Below, piece by piece: positions 30,562 through 40,006 of a stretch of DNA of 64,000 bases (the first letter of the stretch is position 1; the number at the start of each line of letters is the position of its first letter). The notes under the pieces are model-generated. The model worked only from the letters and a program-made list of their open reading frames with translations. It had not been told where the DNA came from and made no database searches. Location: positions 182,805 to 246,804 of the forward strand of contig JAJDAF010000022.1 in NCBI GenBank assembly GCA_029261995.1, in the 5' to 3' direction. The translations under genes were made by a program, and so were the position numbers. This stretch comes from Candidatus Zhuqueibacterota bacterium (GTDB lineage Bacteria; Zhuqueibacterota; Zhuqueibacteria; Oceanimicrobiales; Oceanimicrobiaceae).

Positions 30562-33500
30562 CATCGATAGCAGGTGTTTGGGTTTCAGTTTCACCCTCAT
30601 CAAGAACGTTTCGAACCGTGTTGGCAAGCTCGTTCAGATGGACGGGTTTCGCGACGTAGGCGTTGGCGCCCAGCGCCAGGGCCTCTTCAACTCTCTGCGA
30701 GACTGCAAATCCTGAGAAAAGAATCGCTTTCTGTGGCCGCTTGAATTGACGGATTTGGCGCAGCGTTTCGGTACCATCGATGCCATCCATGACCATGTCA
30801 ATGATGACCAGGTCATGATTGTTTTCATGCAGGTGGGCAACAGCCTCTTCCCCACTCTTGACAGCGGCAACGCTATACCCCAGCCTTCGTAGGAGTTCGC
30901 CGAGCACTTTTCTTTGCAGCGGGTCATCATCGACCACGAGGATGCTTTCCGAGCCCGTCAGCAGGCTTGGCTCCGACTCGTTCATGGGCCTGACGACATC
31001 TCGAGTAATGGGAAAGAAGAGCGAAATTGTCGTGCCGTGACCAGGCTGAGTATCGACGGAAATATACCCGCGATGGTCTTCGACGATGCCATGCACGATG
31101 CTCAACCCAAGCCCGGAGCCACGCATTCGGTCCATCTCCTTTGTCGAAAAAAAAGGTTCGAAGATGCTTTCTAGGACATCAGATTCAATGCCTGTGCCTG
31201 TATCGCCGAAAGAGAGGCGAACGTATTCGCCGCGCTTCACCGTTTGATAGCCGTGCAGAGGTGTGTCGAGATAGACATTGTCAGTCTTGACCGTCAGGAC
31301 GCCAATGCACTGCATGGCCTCGATCGCATTCATGACAAGATTGGTGAAGGCGCGTGTCAGTTGGGCTCCTCCACCCTTGATGGGCAGAAGGTTGGGGGCC
31401 AGTTCTTTCTGCACGACGATTTCTGCCGGAAACCGGTTGGCGGCGAGCACCAGTTCGATATGTTCATTTAAGTCCAGGGGCTCCATTGCGTAGTGGCCAC
31501 GCCTGCCCAGAGCAAGCAACTGTTGATTGATTTCTGCGATTTTTCTTGCCGCGGCTTCCATGTCGTCCAGCAGTTCGCCAACCTGCTCACCTTTCTTAAT
31601 GTCATCCCGGATCAATGCAGGGTAAGCCATCAGTGGCGCGAGCAGGTTGTTGAAATCGTGGGCGATCTGACCGGCTATTTTTCCGGCAGACTCCAGACGG
31701 TGCGACCGTGCGAGTTCTTCTTGCAGCTTCTTTCGAGTGGTGATGTCACGGCAGGCCACACGAATAGCTTTGAGCCTGCCGTCTGGTCCTCGCAGCAGAG
31801 AGAACTCGTTGCTGAACCAGATCGCCGTTCCCTCGCAGTCGATGAATCTCACTTCTACATTTTTAGGAATTTGCCCGCTTTGGTTGATCTGCTGTACCGT
31901 CGTTTTTGCCGTCTGCAGGTCATCGACATGAATGAATTGCATGATATTCTGGCCGACCAGCTTGTCTTTCTCATACCTGAGACTGAGCAGCCCCTTCATA
32001 TTGACATCAATAACCGTGGCATCTGTCTGGATGATGATGTACATATCCGGCGCGTAGTCGAACAGGTCGCGATATCTGCGTTCGCTTTCACTTAGCGCAC
32101 GTTCAGCAACCTTGCGCTCCGTTATATCCTCGCAGACAACCAGAACGACAGTTGAGCCTTGCGAATCCGCAACAGCGCGTGCCACTTCTTTGACCCAAAT
32201 GGTGCGGCCGTCCTTACGTACTTTCCGCGATTCCCAACTGAACAGTTCGGTCGGATGGTCGATGCATTTTGCCAGATGCAGCTCAACCTCCCGTTTGTCC
32301 TGAGGATGGAAGACATTCAGAACGTTGTTGCCCACCAACTCGTTGACCTCATAGCCGAGTTGTTCCGCTCCGAATTTATTTACGGAGAGAACTGTGCCAT
32401 CTGCGTCTACGGTGAAGTACATTGATGGGTTGTTCTCGAACAGGGCTCGGAATCTTTCTTCACTTTCGCGCAGAGCCCTCTCAGCCAGTTTTCTGTCGGT
32501 GATGTCGAAAACATAGCCGGTGATGGTCACGAGTTGGCCGTTTTCGAATCGCCCCACAGCATTTTCAATAACATGGATGGGCGTTCCGTCTTTACGCATA
32601 AGGATGTGCTCGAAGGTCAGGGTGCTGGCATTGGTCCGCAACTCCGCCAGATAGGTCTCCCTGTCCTGCTGGCTGGGGTAAAGAGCTACCAGGTCAGTCT
32701 GAATGGCATCTTCAACGGATGCGAAACCGAGCATTCTGGCAAATGCCGGATTGCAATCTATGAGGCGTCCTTCTGGCGTCGAGATAAAATCACCAGACAG
32801 GTCTTTCGTGAAGAAGCTTCGGTAGCGCTCTTCACTCTCTCGCAAAGCTTGCTCGGCTTGTTTGCGCTTCGAGATGTCAGTCTGGATGGCGAGAGAACCC
32901 ACGACACGACCATTCCCGTCAAGAACCGTTGTTTTGCTCACCCTAACCCAGAGCAGATCGCCGCTTTTCTTACGCAGTTGAAGTTCATAAGTGCGGGACG
33001 CCTTGTCCGCACGCGCAATGAGCCTCCCGGACATTCTTGATTGCTCGTCTGGCGCCAGCAGAAGCTTCCCGGCGACTTGCCCGATGAGTTCTTGTCTTGA
33101 GTAGCCACACAGCCTGCAAAATTGGTCATTAACAAACTCGATGATCTCGTCATTGTCAACTTGCAGCAGGCCCTCGTTCATGTGTTCAACGAGCGTTCGG
33201 TATCGTTGCTCGCTTTTGGCAAGGGCCTCTTCGGTCTTGTCTCCCTCCGTGACATCCTTGACCGTCGCCAAAAATACCTGCCTGTGCTGAAATATTGAGA
33301 CTTGCAGGTGGCCTTCCACCGGATAGCACGAGCCGTCTTTCCGTCGGTGCACTGTGCTGAATTCGATGATGTTCTGTTCTCCTGAGAGAAGCGGGGAGGT
33401 TAGCCGTCTGAATTGGTCCTTGCTGATTTCCGGCTTGAGGTCTTTGGCACGCAAGGCCATAAGTTCTTCAATGGTGTAGCCCAGATTGCTGCACGCGCCG

Positions 33501-33700
33501 CGATTCGCTTGTAGAATCCGTCCGGTTTCGGCGTCCACAACGTAGATTTCTCCGGGAGAATCATCTATACGGCGGAGATCCGTTTCCTTGTTCTTAATTT
33601 TTTCGTGCGGTTCAATTTCAGCCTTATGGCCTCGGCCCTGGGAGGGTAGAACCTCTGGTTGGGGAATCTGTTTCCTGTGGGACTCACCAGCACCCTGCAT
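30551..33700 (-). CDS. Soluble multi-PAS hybrid histidine kinase inside the thi run
   Basis: The ATG at 33700 follows AGGAGG by seven bases. The 1049-residue protein has no membrane segment. About five PAS units (each with NR/NPAFARMLGF-like cores and ending in DITERK-type motifs) precede a HisKA domain with GQIAHDFNNLLAP (His in the middle), then NLVMNAIEAM, GDTGTGIE and GSGLGLSIVHG of the ATPase. A C-terminal receiver has LVIIDMVMDG and AKPVHL. It lies 66 bases after thiG and overlaps thiE, so it should be co-transcribed with thiamine genes. What it senses is unknown; no DNA-binding partner is next to it. Confidence 0.92.
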   Translation of the reverse strand: MQGAGESHRKQIPQPEVLPSQGRGHKAEIEPHEKIKNKETDLRRIDDSPGEIYVVDAETGRILQANRGACSNLGYTIEELMALRAKDLKPEISKDQFRRLTSPLLSGEQNIIEFSTVHRRKDGSCYPVEGHLQVSIFQHRQVFLATVKDVTEGDKTEEALAKSEQRYRTLVEHMNEGLLQVDNDEIIEFVNDQFCRLCGYSRQELIGQVAGKLLLAPDEQSRMSGRLIARADKASRTYELQLRKKSGDLLWVRVSKTTVLDGNGRVVGSLAIQTDISKRKQAEQALRESEERYRSFFTKDLSGDFISTPEGRLIDCNPAFARMLGFASVEDAIQTDLVALYPSQQDRETYLAELRTNASTLTFEHILMRKDGTPIHVIENAVGRFENGQLVTITGYVFDITDRKLAERALRESEERFRALFENNPSMYFTVDADGTVLSVNKFGAEQLGYEVNELVGNNVLNVFHPQDKREVELHLAKCIDHPTELFSWESRKVRKDGRTIWVKEVARAVADSQGSTVVLVVCEDITERKVAERALSESERRYRDLFDYAPDMYIIIQTDATVIDVNMKGLLSLRYEKDKLVGQNIMQFIHVDDLQTAKTTVQQINQSGQIPKNVEVRFIDCEGTAIWFSNEFSLLRGPDGRLKAIRVACRDITTRKKLQEELARSHRLESAGKIAGQIAHDFNNLLAPLMAYPALIRDDIKKGEQVGELLDDMEAAARKIAEINQQLLALGRRGHYAMEPLDLNEHIELVLAANRFPAEIVVQKELAPNLLPIKGGGAQLTRAFTNLVMNAIEAMQCIGVLTVKTDNVYLDTPLHGYQTVKRGEYVRLSFGDTGTGIESDVLESIFEPFFSTKEMDRMRGSGLGLSIVHGIVEDHRGYISVDTQPGHGTTISLFFPITRDVVRPMNESEPSLLTGSESILVVDDDPLQRKVLGELLRRLGYSVAAVKSGEEAVAHLHENNHDLVIIDMVMDGIDGTETLRQIRQFKRPQKAILFSGFAVSQRVEEALALGANAYVAKPVHLNELANTVRNVLDEGETETQTPAIDDAS

Positions 33701-33766
33701 GTGACGGCCTCCTTTGCTGGTAGAACGGTGATGCTGCCGGAGAAGAAAGATGGACGAGATGGCTGG

Positions 33767-34549
33767 CTAGTCATCCATCCTGACGACACCCTCTAGCGGA
33801 CTGGATGCAGTCGCGTACAGCTTTCTGTTGATGCGTCCGGCCTTGTAAGCGAGGCGTCCGGCCTCTACTGCCTTTCGCATTGCTTCCGCCATCAGGACAG
33901 GCTTTTTTGCGCACGCAACAGCCGTATTCATCAGAACGCCATCGCATCCCAACTCCATCGCCACGGCGGCATCGGAAGCCGTCCCAACTCCGGCATCGAC
34001 AATCACCGGAATTTCCATTTGTTCGAGAATGATTCTCAGATTGTACGGGTTTCGGATACCCAATCCTGAGCCAATTGGTGCGCCTAGCGGCATGACTGCC
34101 GCGCAACCGATATCCTGCAGTTTCTTGCAGAGTACGACATCGTCGCCGGTGTATGGCAAGACCACAAATCCTTCCTGCACCAACTCGCGAGCTGCGACGA
34201 GCAATTCCTCATTATCCGGAAACAAGGTTTTTTCGTCGCCGATGACTTCGAGCTTGACGATGTTTGTATCGAGGGACTCGCGGGCCAGTTGGGCAGTCAG
34301 AATGGCATCTTTGGCAGAGTAGCAGCCTGCCGTGTTGGGCAAAAGGTCCACGCCCGCCTTGTCAAGATGACCGAGAAGGGAGCCACCGGACCTTTCGCTC
34401 AAATCCACGCGGCGAATGGCGACCGTGACCAGCTCGGTGCCGCTGGCAGCATGCGCTTCGGACATCGTTTCGTTGTCTGGGTATTTACCGGTGCCGAGAA
34501 GAAGTCTGGAGGTGTAGGTTTTGTTGCCAAAAGAAAGCTTGTCTTCCAT
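33767..34549 (-). CDS. thiG: Thiazole synthase
   Basis: A 260-residue ThiG with the full pattern: [46 protein letters not shown] with the Schiff-base Lys in the VKLEVI strand, [33 protein letters not shown] and [11 protein letters not shown]. It builds the thiazole phosphate ring from deoxyxylulose phosphate, dehydroglycine and ThiS thiocarboxylate. It lies 17 bases after thiS. ThiH/ThiO and ThiF are not in the window. Confidence 0.96.
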   Translation of the reverse strand: MEDKLSFGNKTYTSRLLLGTGKYPDNETMSEAHAASGTELVTVAIRRVDLSERSGGSLLGHLDKAGVDLLPNTAGCYSAKDAILTAQLARESLDTNIVKLEVIGDEKTLFPDNEELLVAARELVQEGFVVLPYTGDDVVLCKKLQDIGCAAVMPLGAPIGSGLGIRNPYNLRIILEQMEIPVIVDAGVGTASDAAVAMELGCDGVLMNTAVACAKKPVLMAEAMRKAVEAGRLAYKAGRINRKLYATASSPLEGVVRMDD

Positions 34550-34567
34550 GGGGATCTCTTTCCTGAT

Positions 34568-34771
34568 TTATCCGCCCGCGGTTGGGTAGATAATTTCAAT
34601 GGCGTCACCCTCGCGTACCTGTGTGTCCGCCAGACTGCTCTTGGGTATCACCTTGTGATTGAGGGCAACAGCGAGCCCCCGTTGAACGTGAACCTTCAAG
34701 CTGTCCAGAACCTGCAGCAGGTTTGGGGCTCCTGAGGTTTCGTAACGCTCACCATTGACGGTTAGATTCAT
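34568..34771 (-). CDS. thiS: Sulfur carrier protein ThiS
   Basis: The start at 34771 (MNLTVNGERYE) gives a 67-residue ubiquitin-fold protein; the frame from 34843 adds 24 residues without family likeness. It ends in PTAGG, the di-glycine tail that becomes the thiocarboxylate. It donates sulfur to ThiG, encoded next. Confidence 0.93.
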   Translation of the reverse strand: MNLTVNGERYETSGAPNLLQVLDSLKVHVQRGLAVALNHKVIPKSSLADTQVREGDAIEIIYPTAGG

Positions 34772-34828
34772 GCTTGAATATAAGAAAAAAAGGTCACGAT
34801 GCAAGATGAAATTCCGGCCAATCTCGCT

Positions 34829-34852
34829 GCCGGCCCCTTGCACAAGGCCGGC
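34829..34852 (-). other. GC-rich hairpin in the thiS leader
   Basis: GCCGGCC and GGCCGGC arms (34829-34835 and 34846-34852) with a loop that can pair further (TTG/CAA). It lies 58 bases ahead of the thiS start. No T-run follows, so it is a leader structure rather than a terminator. I found no TPP riboswitch core (CTGAGA) near it. Confidence 0.35.
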
Positions 34853-35004
34853 TTTCGGACATGTCTCATTGTCGATTCTGACTGAATTTAGTATTTACCA
34901 AAATTGCGGTCTTGTAGGTATAATAATATTCAGAGTTTTGCCCCGATTTAAGACCTTCGCAATTGTATCATTCGCACTCAAGGCGGCAGCGAACGAAACA
35001 AGGC

Positions 35005-35036
35005 AAAAAAAGCTCGCCAAGGTGTGACGAGCTTTT
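35005..35036 (-). terminator. Intrinsic terminator of the putative small RNA
   Basis: On the minus strand AGCTCGTC and GGCGAGCT form an eight-pair stem (one U-G) with loop ACACCTT, followed by seven T. It is strong in this direction; on the plus strand a T4 tail also follows. Confidence 0.75.
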
Positions 35037-35073
35037 CTTCTTTGGAGGTGGTGGAATCTTTTGCAATCAAAAC
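35005..35073 (-). ncRNA. Putative small RNA with anti-Shine-Dalgarno segment
   Basis: A consensus promoter (35080-35108) and an intrinsic terminator (35005-35036) on the minus strand enclose only about 70 bases and no open frame of note. The RNA would read an A/T-rich 5' part, then CCACCACCTCC as an exposed segment, then the terminator stem. ACCTCC is the complement of the ribosome-binding box. It could act on mRNAs by pairing at their start sites, or it could be a terminated leader of the thi run, which begins 234 bases further on. Expression is not shown. Confidence 0.5.
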
Positions 35074-35079
35074 TGATTT

Positions 35080-35108
35080 AGTATACAAAAATCCGGTTCG
35101 GATGTCAA
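35080..35108 (-). promoter_or_regulatory. Consensus sigma70 promoter
   Basis: Minus-strand TTGACA (35103-35108), exactly 17 bases, then TATACT (35080-35085). Transcription would begin near 35073 and run into the terminator at 35036-35005. A related block lies about 195 bases downstream (ACTGA-TTTAGTAT on the plus strand at 34880 and 35072). Confidence 0.7.
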
Positions 35109-35191
35109 GCGATATCCAAAAAGTTATAAAATGTTAAGATAGTTGATTAAAAATTACACAGTGACAAGGCGGTACGCCACCGTTCAAACAG

Positions 35192-38100
35192 ATGTATGTA
35201 GAAGATTTTAAGATCGGCACCCAGGTCTTTGAAGATGTCATCGGCAAGACCTACCGCGGCGAGAACAGAAAAACCGGCAAGATAGCGTTGGTTAAGATTC
35301 TGCACCCCATTCTGGCCGAACGGAAGGAGCTTGTCCGTGCGTTTCACGAGGGCGCCGCAACCAGCCGCCGTTTGAAGAGTCAGCATTTTTGCCAGACGCT
35401 ATCACATGGCACCGAGCACGACAGAAGCTATGTCGTGCTTGAGCATTTCGACCATATTCAGCTCTCGACCATCTTGCAGCGTCAGCATGTCTTGTCCATT
35501 TTTGATGCACCCGGAGTCGTGGAGAAGCTTGCCGTGGCTCTGCGCACCCTCCACCTTAGCGGCGAAGTGCATGGCGCGCTCACGCCCGATTGTGTATTCT
35601 TCACCAAAACACTGGATTCGGCTAAGATCTGCAATTTTGGCTATGAGAAGCTGATTCGCTTGTTGATTCTTGACAAACACCCAGGGCTGGATACCTCGAT
35701 TCGTTATTTTTCTCCAGAACTGACCACGGGGCAACGCCATTTGCACCGGCAGAGCGATGTCTATTCGCTCGGCGTTCTGTTCTACCGCCTGTTGGTGGGT
35801 AACACACCCTGGCAAAGCGTGAAATTCACCGATTTTTTCTCCGGCAAACGCCGGCTTTCGATCATTCCACCCAGCCTGCGGCGGCTCGAGATTCCGGATG
35901 CGCTCGACAGCGTCATTATGCAGGCCGTTGAGGAGAATGTCGATGACCGCTGCGCTAACTTAAGCCTTTTCATTCAACAGATTGCCGGCGAGCGCGCCAA
36001 TATCCTCGCCACTTTGACGCCGACAACCGCCTTCGTCTTCAATGATGTGGAGCCGGAGCCCACAACGAAGTTAGCCAATGGCGCCGGACAGGTCAAGCGC
36101 GATAACCAAGACGACACCGCAGACAACCATGTTGGCGCAGATCTGGTGAGCTCGAAGCTGGATCAAGATGTCTTTCTGCCTGAGTCGCCAGTTGAGCCAG
36201 AGCCCGACAGTGATTCCGATCTCGCGGAGCCTCCTCAAATTCCGGAGGCAAGCCAGTACCCCGACTTTGCTCAACAACCGTTGCCGCCCGATACGCAAAC
36301 CGGCCCCATCTTCCCGGAGCAATCGGAGCAGCCACCACTGCCACTGGATCCCATTTTCGAGCAGAAAGCCACAGCAGAACCTTTGCATGATTCGATCTCC
36401 CCGGACCAGCCTTTGAGTTCAGACTTGCCCGGGGAATCTATTCATCAGGGGGCGCCGGAGGGCTTGCCGGAGCCGATTTACCCGGAGCGTGGAGATCCGG
36501 CCGACCCATTTGATGAGCCGGTTTTCGGTGAGCAGGAGGACGCCGGCACGCAGGATCCGGCAGACGCCGCTGGGGTTTCCGGACTTTCGATGCCGGATGC
36601 TGATCCCGCCGAGGAGACCGAGCAGCGAATTACGGAAGAGCTGCCCGAGCCAGTCTCCAATCAAATGGATGAACCGGCGTTTGATTTCGGTGAAACCAGC
36701 AAAGTGCCGTCGTCCGTAGAATCGACGTTTGCGACTGATGCCACATTTGACATCGACATCCCGCCGCCTGTAGCAGAGAGACTTGTCAAACCTGAGCAGA
36801 CCGCAGCAGAATCCGACACCCTTCCAGATCATGTCGCGCCTGCGGCGGAAGCCGATTCGACGCTTCAAACGCCCATGCCTGTCGATACCGACGAGCTGTT
36901 TCTGAAATCCGGACCCGCAGGAGCGGAGTTTCCAATGCTGCAAAGCGATGAGTTCGACGATCGAGCACTCGGTTTGATGCGTCGCGATGCCCGGCCGACC
37001 AATGGACATGCCACAAATGGCGCCACCAGCCGGAAAAACGGCCACGGCACTGCGCCTGGAGCCGCGGCTGTGGTTTCAGGCGTGCAGCACAATGGCGCCG
37101 GGCTAGCGGGAGGTCGCAACGGTGATGCCATCCATGATGACGTGATGGATTATGACGAAGATTTCGCAACGACCCACACGGTCGATATCGAGCGCACGTC
37201 GTTGACTGGCTGGTCACCCATGACGTTTGCCCGGATTCTTCTGATAACCGTCTTGCCACTTACCATTGTTTTGCTCGTTTTGACTTTTTCCTTAGACCTG
37301 GATTTTTCCGAGGGCCTGGATGGGTTAAGGGATGGCTTTTTTCCCAGCCAGAACGAGAAAGCGCAGGTGCTGCGAAGGCAGCAGGTACAAAGACGACCTG
37401 CGGCAGCACGCAAGACAACCGGCGGTTCAGCCAATCGCGCGACTTCGCTTTCTCAGGCAGCTCGGCCATCGGGAGCGCCCCGGCCGCGTAGCACAGCACG
37501 ACAACAATCCTCAGCAGGAACTCGAAGACAATCTCAAAATAGCGCTCAGGCAGTCAATCCATCTCGTTCTTCCAGCAACGGCGGTGAATTGGCGCCGCGT
37601 CAAGGCAGTGCGCCGGCTACCCGGGCAGTGGAGTTGGCTCTTCTGGTTCAAAATGGCGGCAGGCCGCTGCAGGCGAACGTGTATGTTGATGGTGCAGTCG
37701 TCGGCCGCACCAATCAACGTGGCACCATCGTCATCTCCGGCCTGGCCCCTGGGCGGGCCTATCTCGTCAAGGTCGAGGCCGCCGGATTTCAGGTTTGGGC
37801 GAAAGAATTCGTCGCCGCCGGCCCTGGCATCTCCAATCTTGTCGCCGACCTCACATCTCTGACGACAGGGCCGCGGGTGCAGAGCCAACCAGCCGTCACA
37901 GCTCCTGCTCGGCGCAACGGACTTTCTAATGCGGGGTCCGCTGGCAATATCCAGCGAACCGCTCGCGACTCACGCCGTCGCCCGGTTCAGCAAATCGGGC
38001 CCGGAACTATTTCTGTCAACCTCTCAAATGTGGAATCGTTGAGCGACGCTTACATCTATGTGAACGGTAGCTTGTGGAATGGAAGAAGCTTCACAGCGCC

Positions 38101-38239
38101 GGCGCAACTCGAGTTACCGCCCGGAACTTACGTTATAGAAGTCCGAAAAGATGGCTACGTTTCAGCGCCACCTTCTCACACGGTGAACATTATCAATGGC
38201 GAAGCAAAAACCGTGAGTTTCATATTGACTGCGAACTAG
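35192..38239 (+). CDS. Pseudokinase with membrane segment and PEGA domains
   Basis: A 1015-residue protein. Residues 1-275 follow the Ser/Thr kinase fold: the beta3 Lys is kept (IALVKIL), helix E and the catalytic loop read VHGALTPDC in place of HRDLKPxN, and the DFG motif reads NFG (ICNFGYE). The later SDVYSLGVLFYRLLVG (DxWxxG region) is intact. So the two catalytic Asp residues are missing and it is probably a pseudokinase. A long acidic, Pro-rich linker follows (about 300-640), a membrane helix (about 675-700), and two PEGA-like domains outside (about 811-885 and 936-1015, with NVYVDGAVVG, LAPGRAYLVKVEAAGF, and PPGTYVIEVRKDGY). It precedes a CsgG-like gene and a barrel gene. Confidence 0.85.
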   Translation: MYVEDFKIGTQVFEDVIGKTYRGENRKTGKIALVKILHPILAERKELVRAFHEGAATSRRLKSQHFCQTLSHGTEHDRSYVVLEHFDHIQLSTILQRQHVLSIFDAPGVVEKLAVALRTLHLSGEVHGALTPDCVFFTKTLDSAKICNFGYEKLIRLLILDKHPGLDTSIRYFSPELTTGQRHLHRQSDVYSLGVLFYRLLVGNTPWQSVKFTDFFSGKRRLSIIPPSLRRLEIPDALDSVIMQAVEENVDDRCANLSLFIQQIAGERANILATLTPTTAFVFNDVEPEPTTKLANGAGQVKRDNQDDTADNHVGADLVSSKLDQDVFLPESPVEPEPDSDSDLAEPPQIPEASQYPDFAQQPLPPDTQTGPIFPEQSEQPPLPLDPIFEQKATAEPLHDSISPDQPLSSDLPGESIHQGAPEGLPEPIYPERGDPADPFDEPVFGEQEDAGTQDPADAAGVSGLSMPDADPAEETEQRITEELPEPVSNQMDEPAFDFGETSKVPSSVESTFATDATFDIDIPPPVAERLVKPEQTAAESDTLPDHVAPAAEADSTLQTPMPVDTDELFLKSGPAGAEFPMLQSDEFDDRALGLMRRDARPTNGHATNGATSRKNGHGTAPGAAAVVSGVQHNGAGLAGGRNGDAIHDDVMDYDEDFATTHTVDIERTSLTGWSPMTFARILLITVLPLTIVLLVLTFSLDLDFSEGLDGLRDGFFPSQNEKAQVLRRQQVQRRPAAARKTTGGSANRATSLSQAARPSGAPRPRSTARQQSSAGTRRQSQNSAQAVNPSRSSSNGGELAPRQGSAPATRAVELALLVQNGGRPLQANVYVDGAVVGRTNQRGTIVISGLAPGRAYLVKVEAAGFQVWAKEFVAAGPGISNLVADLTSLTTGPRVQSQPAVTAPARRNGLSNAGSAGNIQRTARDSRRRPVQQIGPGTISVNLSNVESLSDAYIYVNGSLWNGRSFTAPAQLELPPGTYVIEVRKDGYVSAPPSHTVNIINGEAKTVSFILTAN

Positions 38240-38417
38240 TTTCCGGTAACTATTAAGTTTTAGTCATGTTTCGACTCTCAGGCAGTCTGACTTGCAACTC
38301 GACCTTCGCCTGGCAGACACAAAAGCACAGCTTTCTGTTGCATTTATAATCCGAAGTTCTTACCCTCATTTTGCATTTTCTCTGATCTCATCTAGATCTA
38401 ATTCAGGAGGCCGGGCA

Positions 38418-39320
38418 ATGAGACACAATAGACTGTTATTGTTGGTCGCGATGGCGACTTTGCTGTTCTCTAATTCGTTGACATACGCGGGTGGCAAAGC
38501 GCGCGTGGCCGTTGTTGAGTTCAAGGCAAAAGTCCCGAAAGCGCATTGGCAGTTGGGCACGGCTATGGCGGACCTTCTCATCGATGAACTGGTGAACACA
38601 GGGTTGTATTCGGTATTGGAGCGCGGCGCTCTTGATAAAGTTCAGCGCGAGCAGAAATTGACCATAACAGGTGAGGTCGATGCAGCGACCGGCGCACAAT
38701 TCGGCAAGCTGGTTGGCGCTGAGTACCTGGTGGTAGGGGCCATAACCAAGTTTGAAGAAAAAGATAAGAAAGGCATCGGCGGAGTATTTGGCAAGAAGCT
38801 CGCCGGCGGTGTCGGAATGAGCACATCGGAGCTTGCCCTCACCCTTAGAGTCATCAATTCGACCACAGGTGAGATCATGGTGTCGGAAAAAGTAAGTCAG
38901 AAGGAAAGCTCGGTGGGTGTGGCCGGCGCCACCAGGATCGGCGGGATTCCGCTTGGCGGCGGGCTGTTCAAAAGCAAAGCCATGCAAACCGCTATGGAGA
39001 AAGCTATCCGGAATTGCGTTTTAATTGTCACCACCCACTTGCCCGGCCCGGATCCGAACGCTGTGGACTACCCGCTCATCGAGGTTGAAATGACCGGTGT
39101 GGATTTCAAATTGCTCAAAAAGCTCACCAAGCAATTGAAGGCCCTTGACGGTGTCGCCGAAGTCAAACGGACGTTCAGCAACAATGTGGCGCGGTTTAAC
39201 GTTAGCTACGATGGCTCCGCGGATGAACTCGCTGAAGCAATCGAAGAAACCAGTCCCGAAGGCGTGGAGTTGGAGGTTACCGGCTTTTCCGACAGCAAGG
39301 TAGAGATGGCGGTCAAATAG
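38418..39320 (+). CDS. CsgG-like envelope protein
   Basis: The ATG at 38418 follows CAGGAGG; it gives MRHNRLLLLVAMATLLFSNSLTYA, an export signal. The 300-residue protein has the CsgG pattern (RVAVVEFKAK, LLIDELVNTGLYSVLERGALDKVQREQ, LVGAEYLVVGAITKF, LTLRVINSTTGEIMVSEKVS). CsgG forms a secretion pore for curli subunits; many relatives have other envelope roles. A C-terminal part of about 80 residues (KLLKKLTKQLKAL to EVTGFSDSKVEM) is extra to CsgG and resembles a small ferredoxin-like alpha/beta module. No csgA, csgE or csgF is nearby. Confidence 0.85.
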   Translation: MRHNRLLLLVAMATLLFSNSLTYAGGKARVAVVEFKAKVPKAHWQLGTAMADLLIDELVNTGLYSVLERGALDKVQREQKLTITGEVDAATGAQFGKLVGAEYLVVGAITKFEEKDKKGIGGVFGKKLAGGVGMSTSELALTLRVINSTTGEIMVSEKVSQKESSVGVAGATRIGGIPLGGGLFKSKAMQTAMEKAIRNCVLIVTTHLPGPDPNAVDYPLIEVEMTGVDFKLLKKLTKQLKALDGVAEVKRTFSNNVARFNVSYDGSADELAEAIEETSPEGVELEVTGFSDSKVEMAVK

Positions 39321-39437
39321 CCGTGTCCGGAATTGGAAATCGCTCGATTTTCACAGTGTCGGTGTTGTTGTTTTGATTCCGGTAGCAGTTCGAACACGTT
39401 AACGCTGTTACCTTTACCCATAATCTCAGGAGGAAGC

Positions 39438-39989
39438 ATGAATAAAATAACTCATTTGGTTGTCCTGCTTTTGCTCGTGGCTGCCTTCCAGCCAGGTTTT
39501 GCTCAGGTGGAGAAACGTGCCATCGGCTTCCATGCTATTGGCGGCGATCTCAGTTTTGTGAAGCCCGAAAACATCGACGGCGGCATTGGATTTGAAGTGA
39601 AAGCGGACATTGGTGACCTCATGCCAAATATTGCACTGATGCCGAGTGTTCAGTATTGGCAATCGAGTATCGGCCTTGGCGGCTTAACAGCAGCCGACGT
39701 CGATGTCTCTGAGTTTTCAATCAATGGCGACTTGGTGTACGCCTTTCAAACCGGCACGAGTTCATTTGAACCGTATGCCGGAGCAGGGCTGGGCCTGGTC
39801 TTCACCAGCGTGGATGTTGGCGGTGTGTCGGTGGGCAATGATGGTTCCGGCTTTGGTCTCAATCTGTTCGGCGGCGCCAAAATCCCCGTCAGCTCATTTG
39901 ACGCGTTTGGTGAAGTTCGATTCAGAGTCGGCAGCAGCAGTTATGATACGTTTGCTATTAAGGGCGGCGTGATGTTCCCGTTGAACTAG
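39438..39989 (+). CDS. Small outer-membrane barrel protein
   Basis: The ATG at 39438 follows AGGAGG by a few bases. The signal is MNKITHLVVLLLLVAAFQPGFAQ. The 183-residue product has the glycine- and aromatic-rich beta pattern of eight-strand barrels (YAFQTGTSSFEPYAGAGLGL, FGLNLFGGAKIPVSS, FGEVRFRVGSS) and ends in FPLN. It follows the CsgG-like gene and is followed by a terminator, so the three genes from 35192 may act in one envelope system. Confidence 0.78.
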   Translation: MNKITHLVVLLLLVAAFQPGFAQVEKRAIGFHAIGGDLSFVKPENIDGGIGFEVKADIGDLMPNIALMPSVQYWQSSIGLGGLTAADVDVSEFSINGDLVYAFQTGTSSFEPYAGAGLGLVFTSVDVGGVSVGNDGSGFGLNLFGGAKIPVSSFDAFGEVRFRVGSSSYDTFAIKGGVMFPLN

Positions 39990-40006
39990 TTTTCTCAAAC
40001 CTTGAT

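Noticed and set aside
34772..35004. TPP riboswitch ahead of thiS
   Set aside because: No CTGAGA or the second conserved pocket was found on the minus strand; only a GC hairpin is present.
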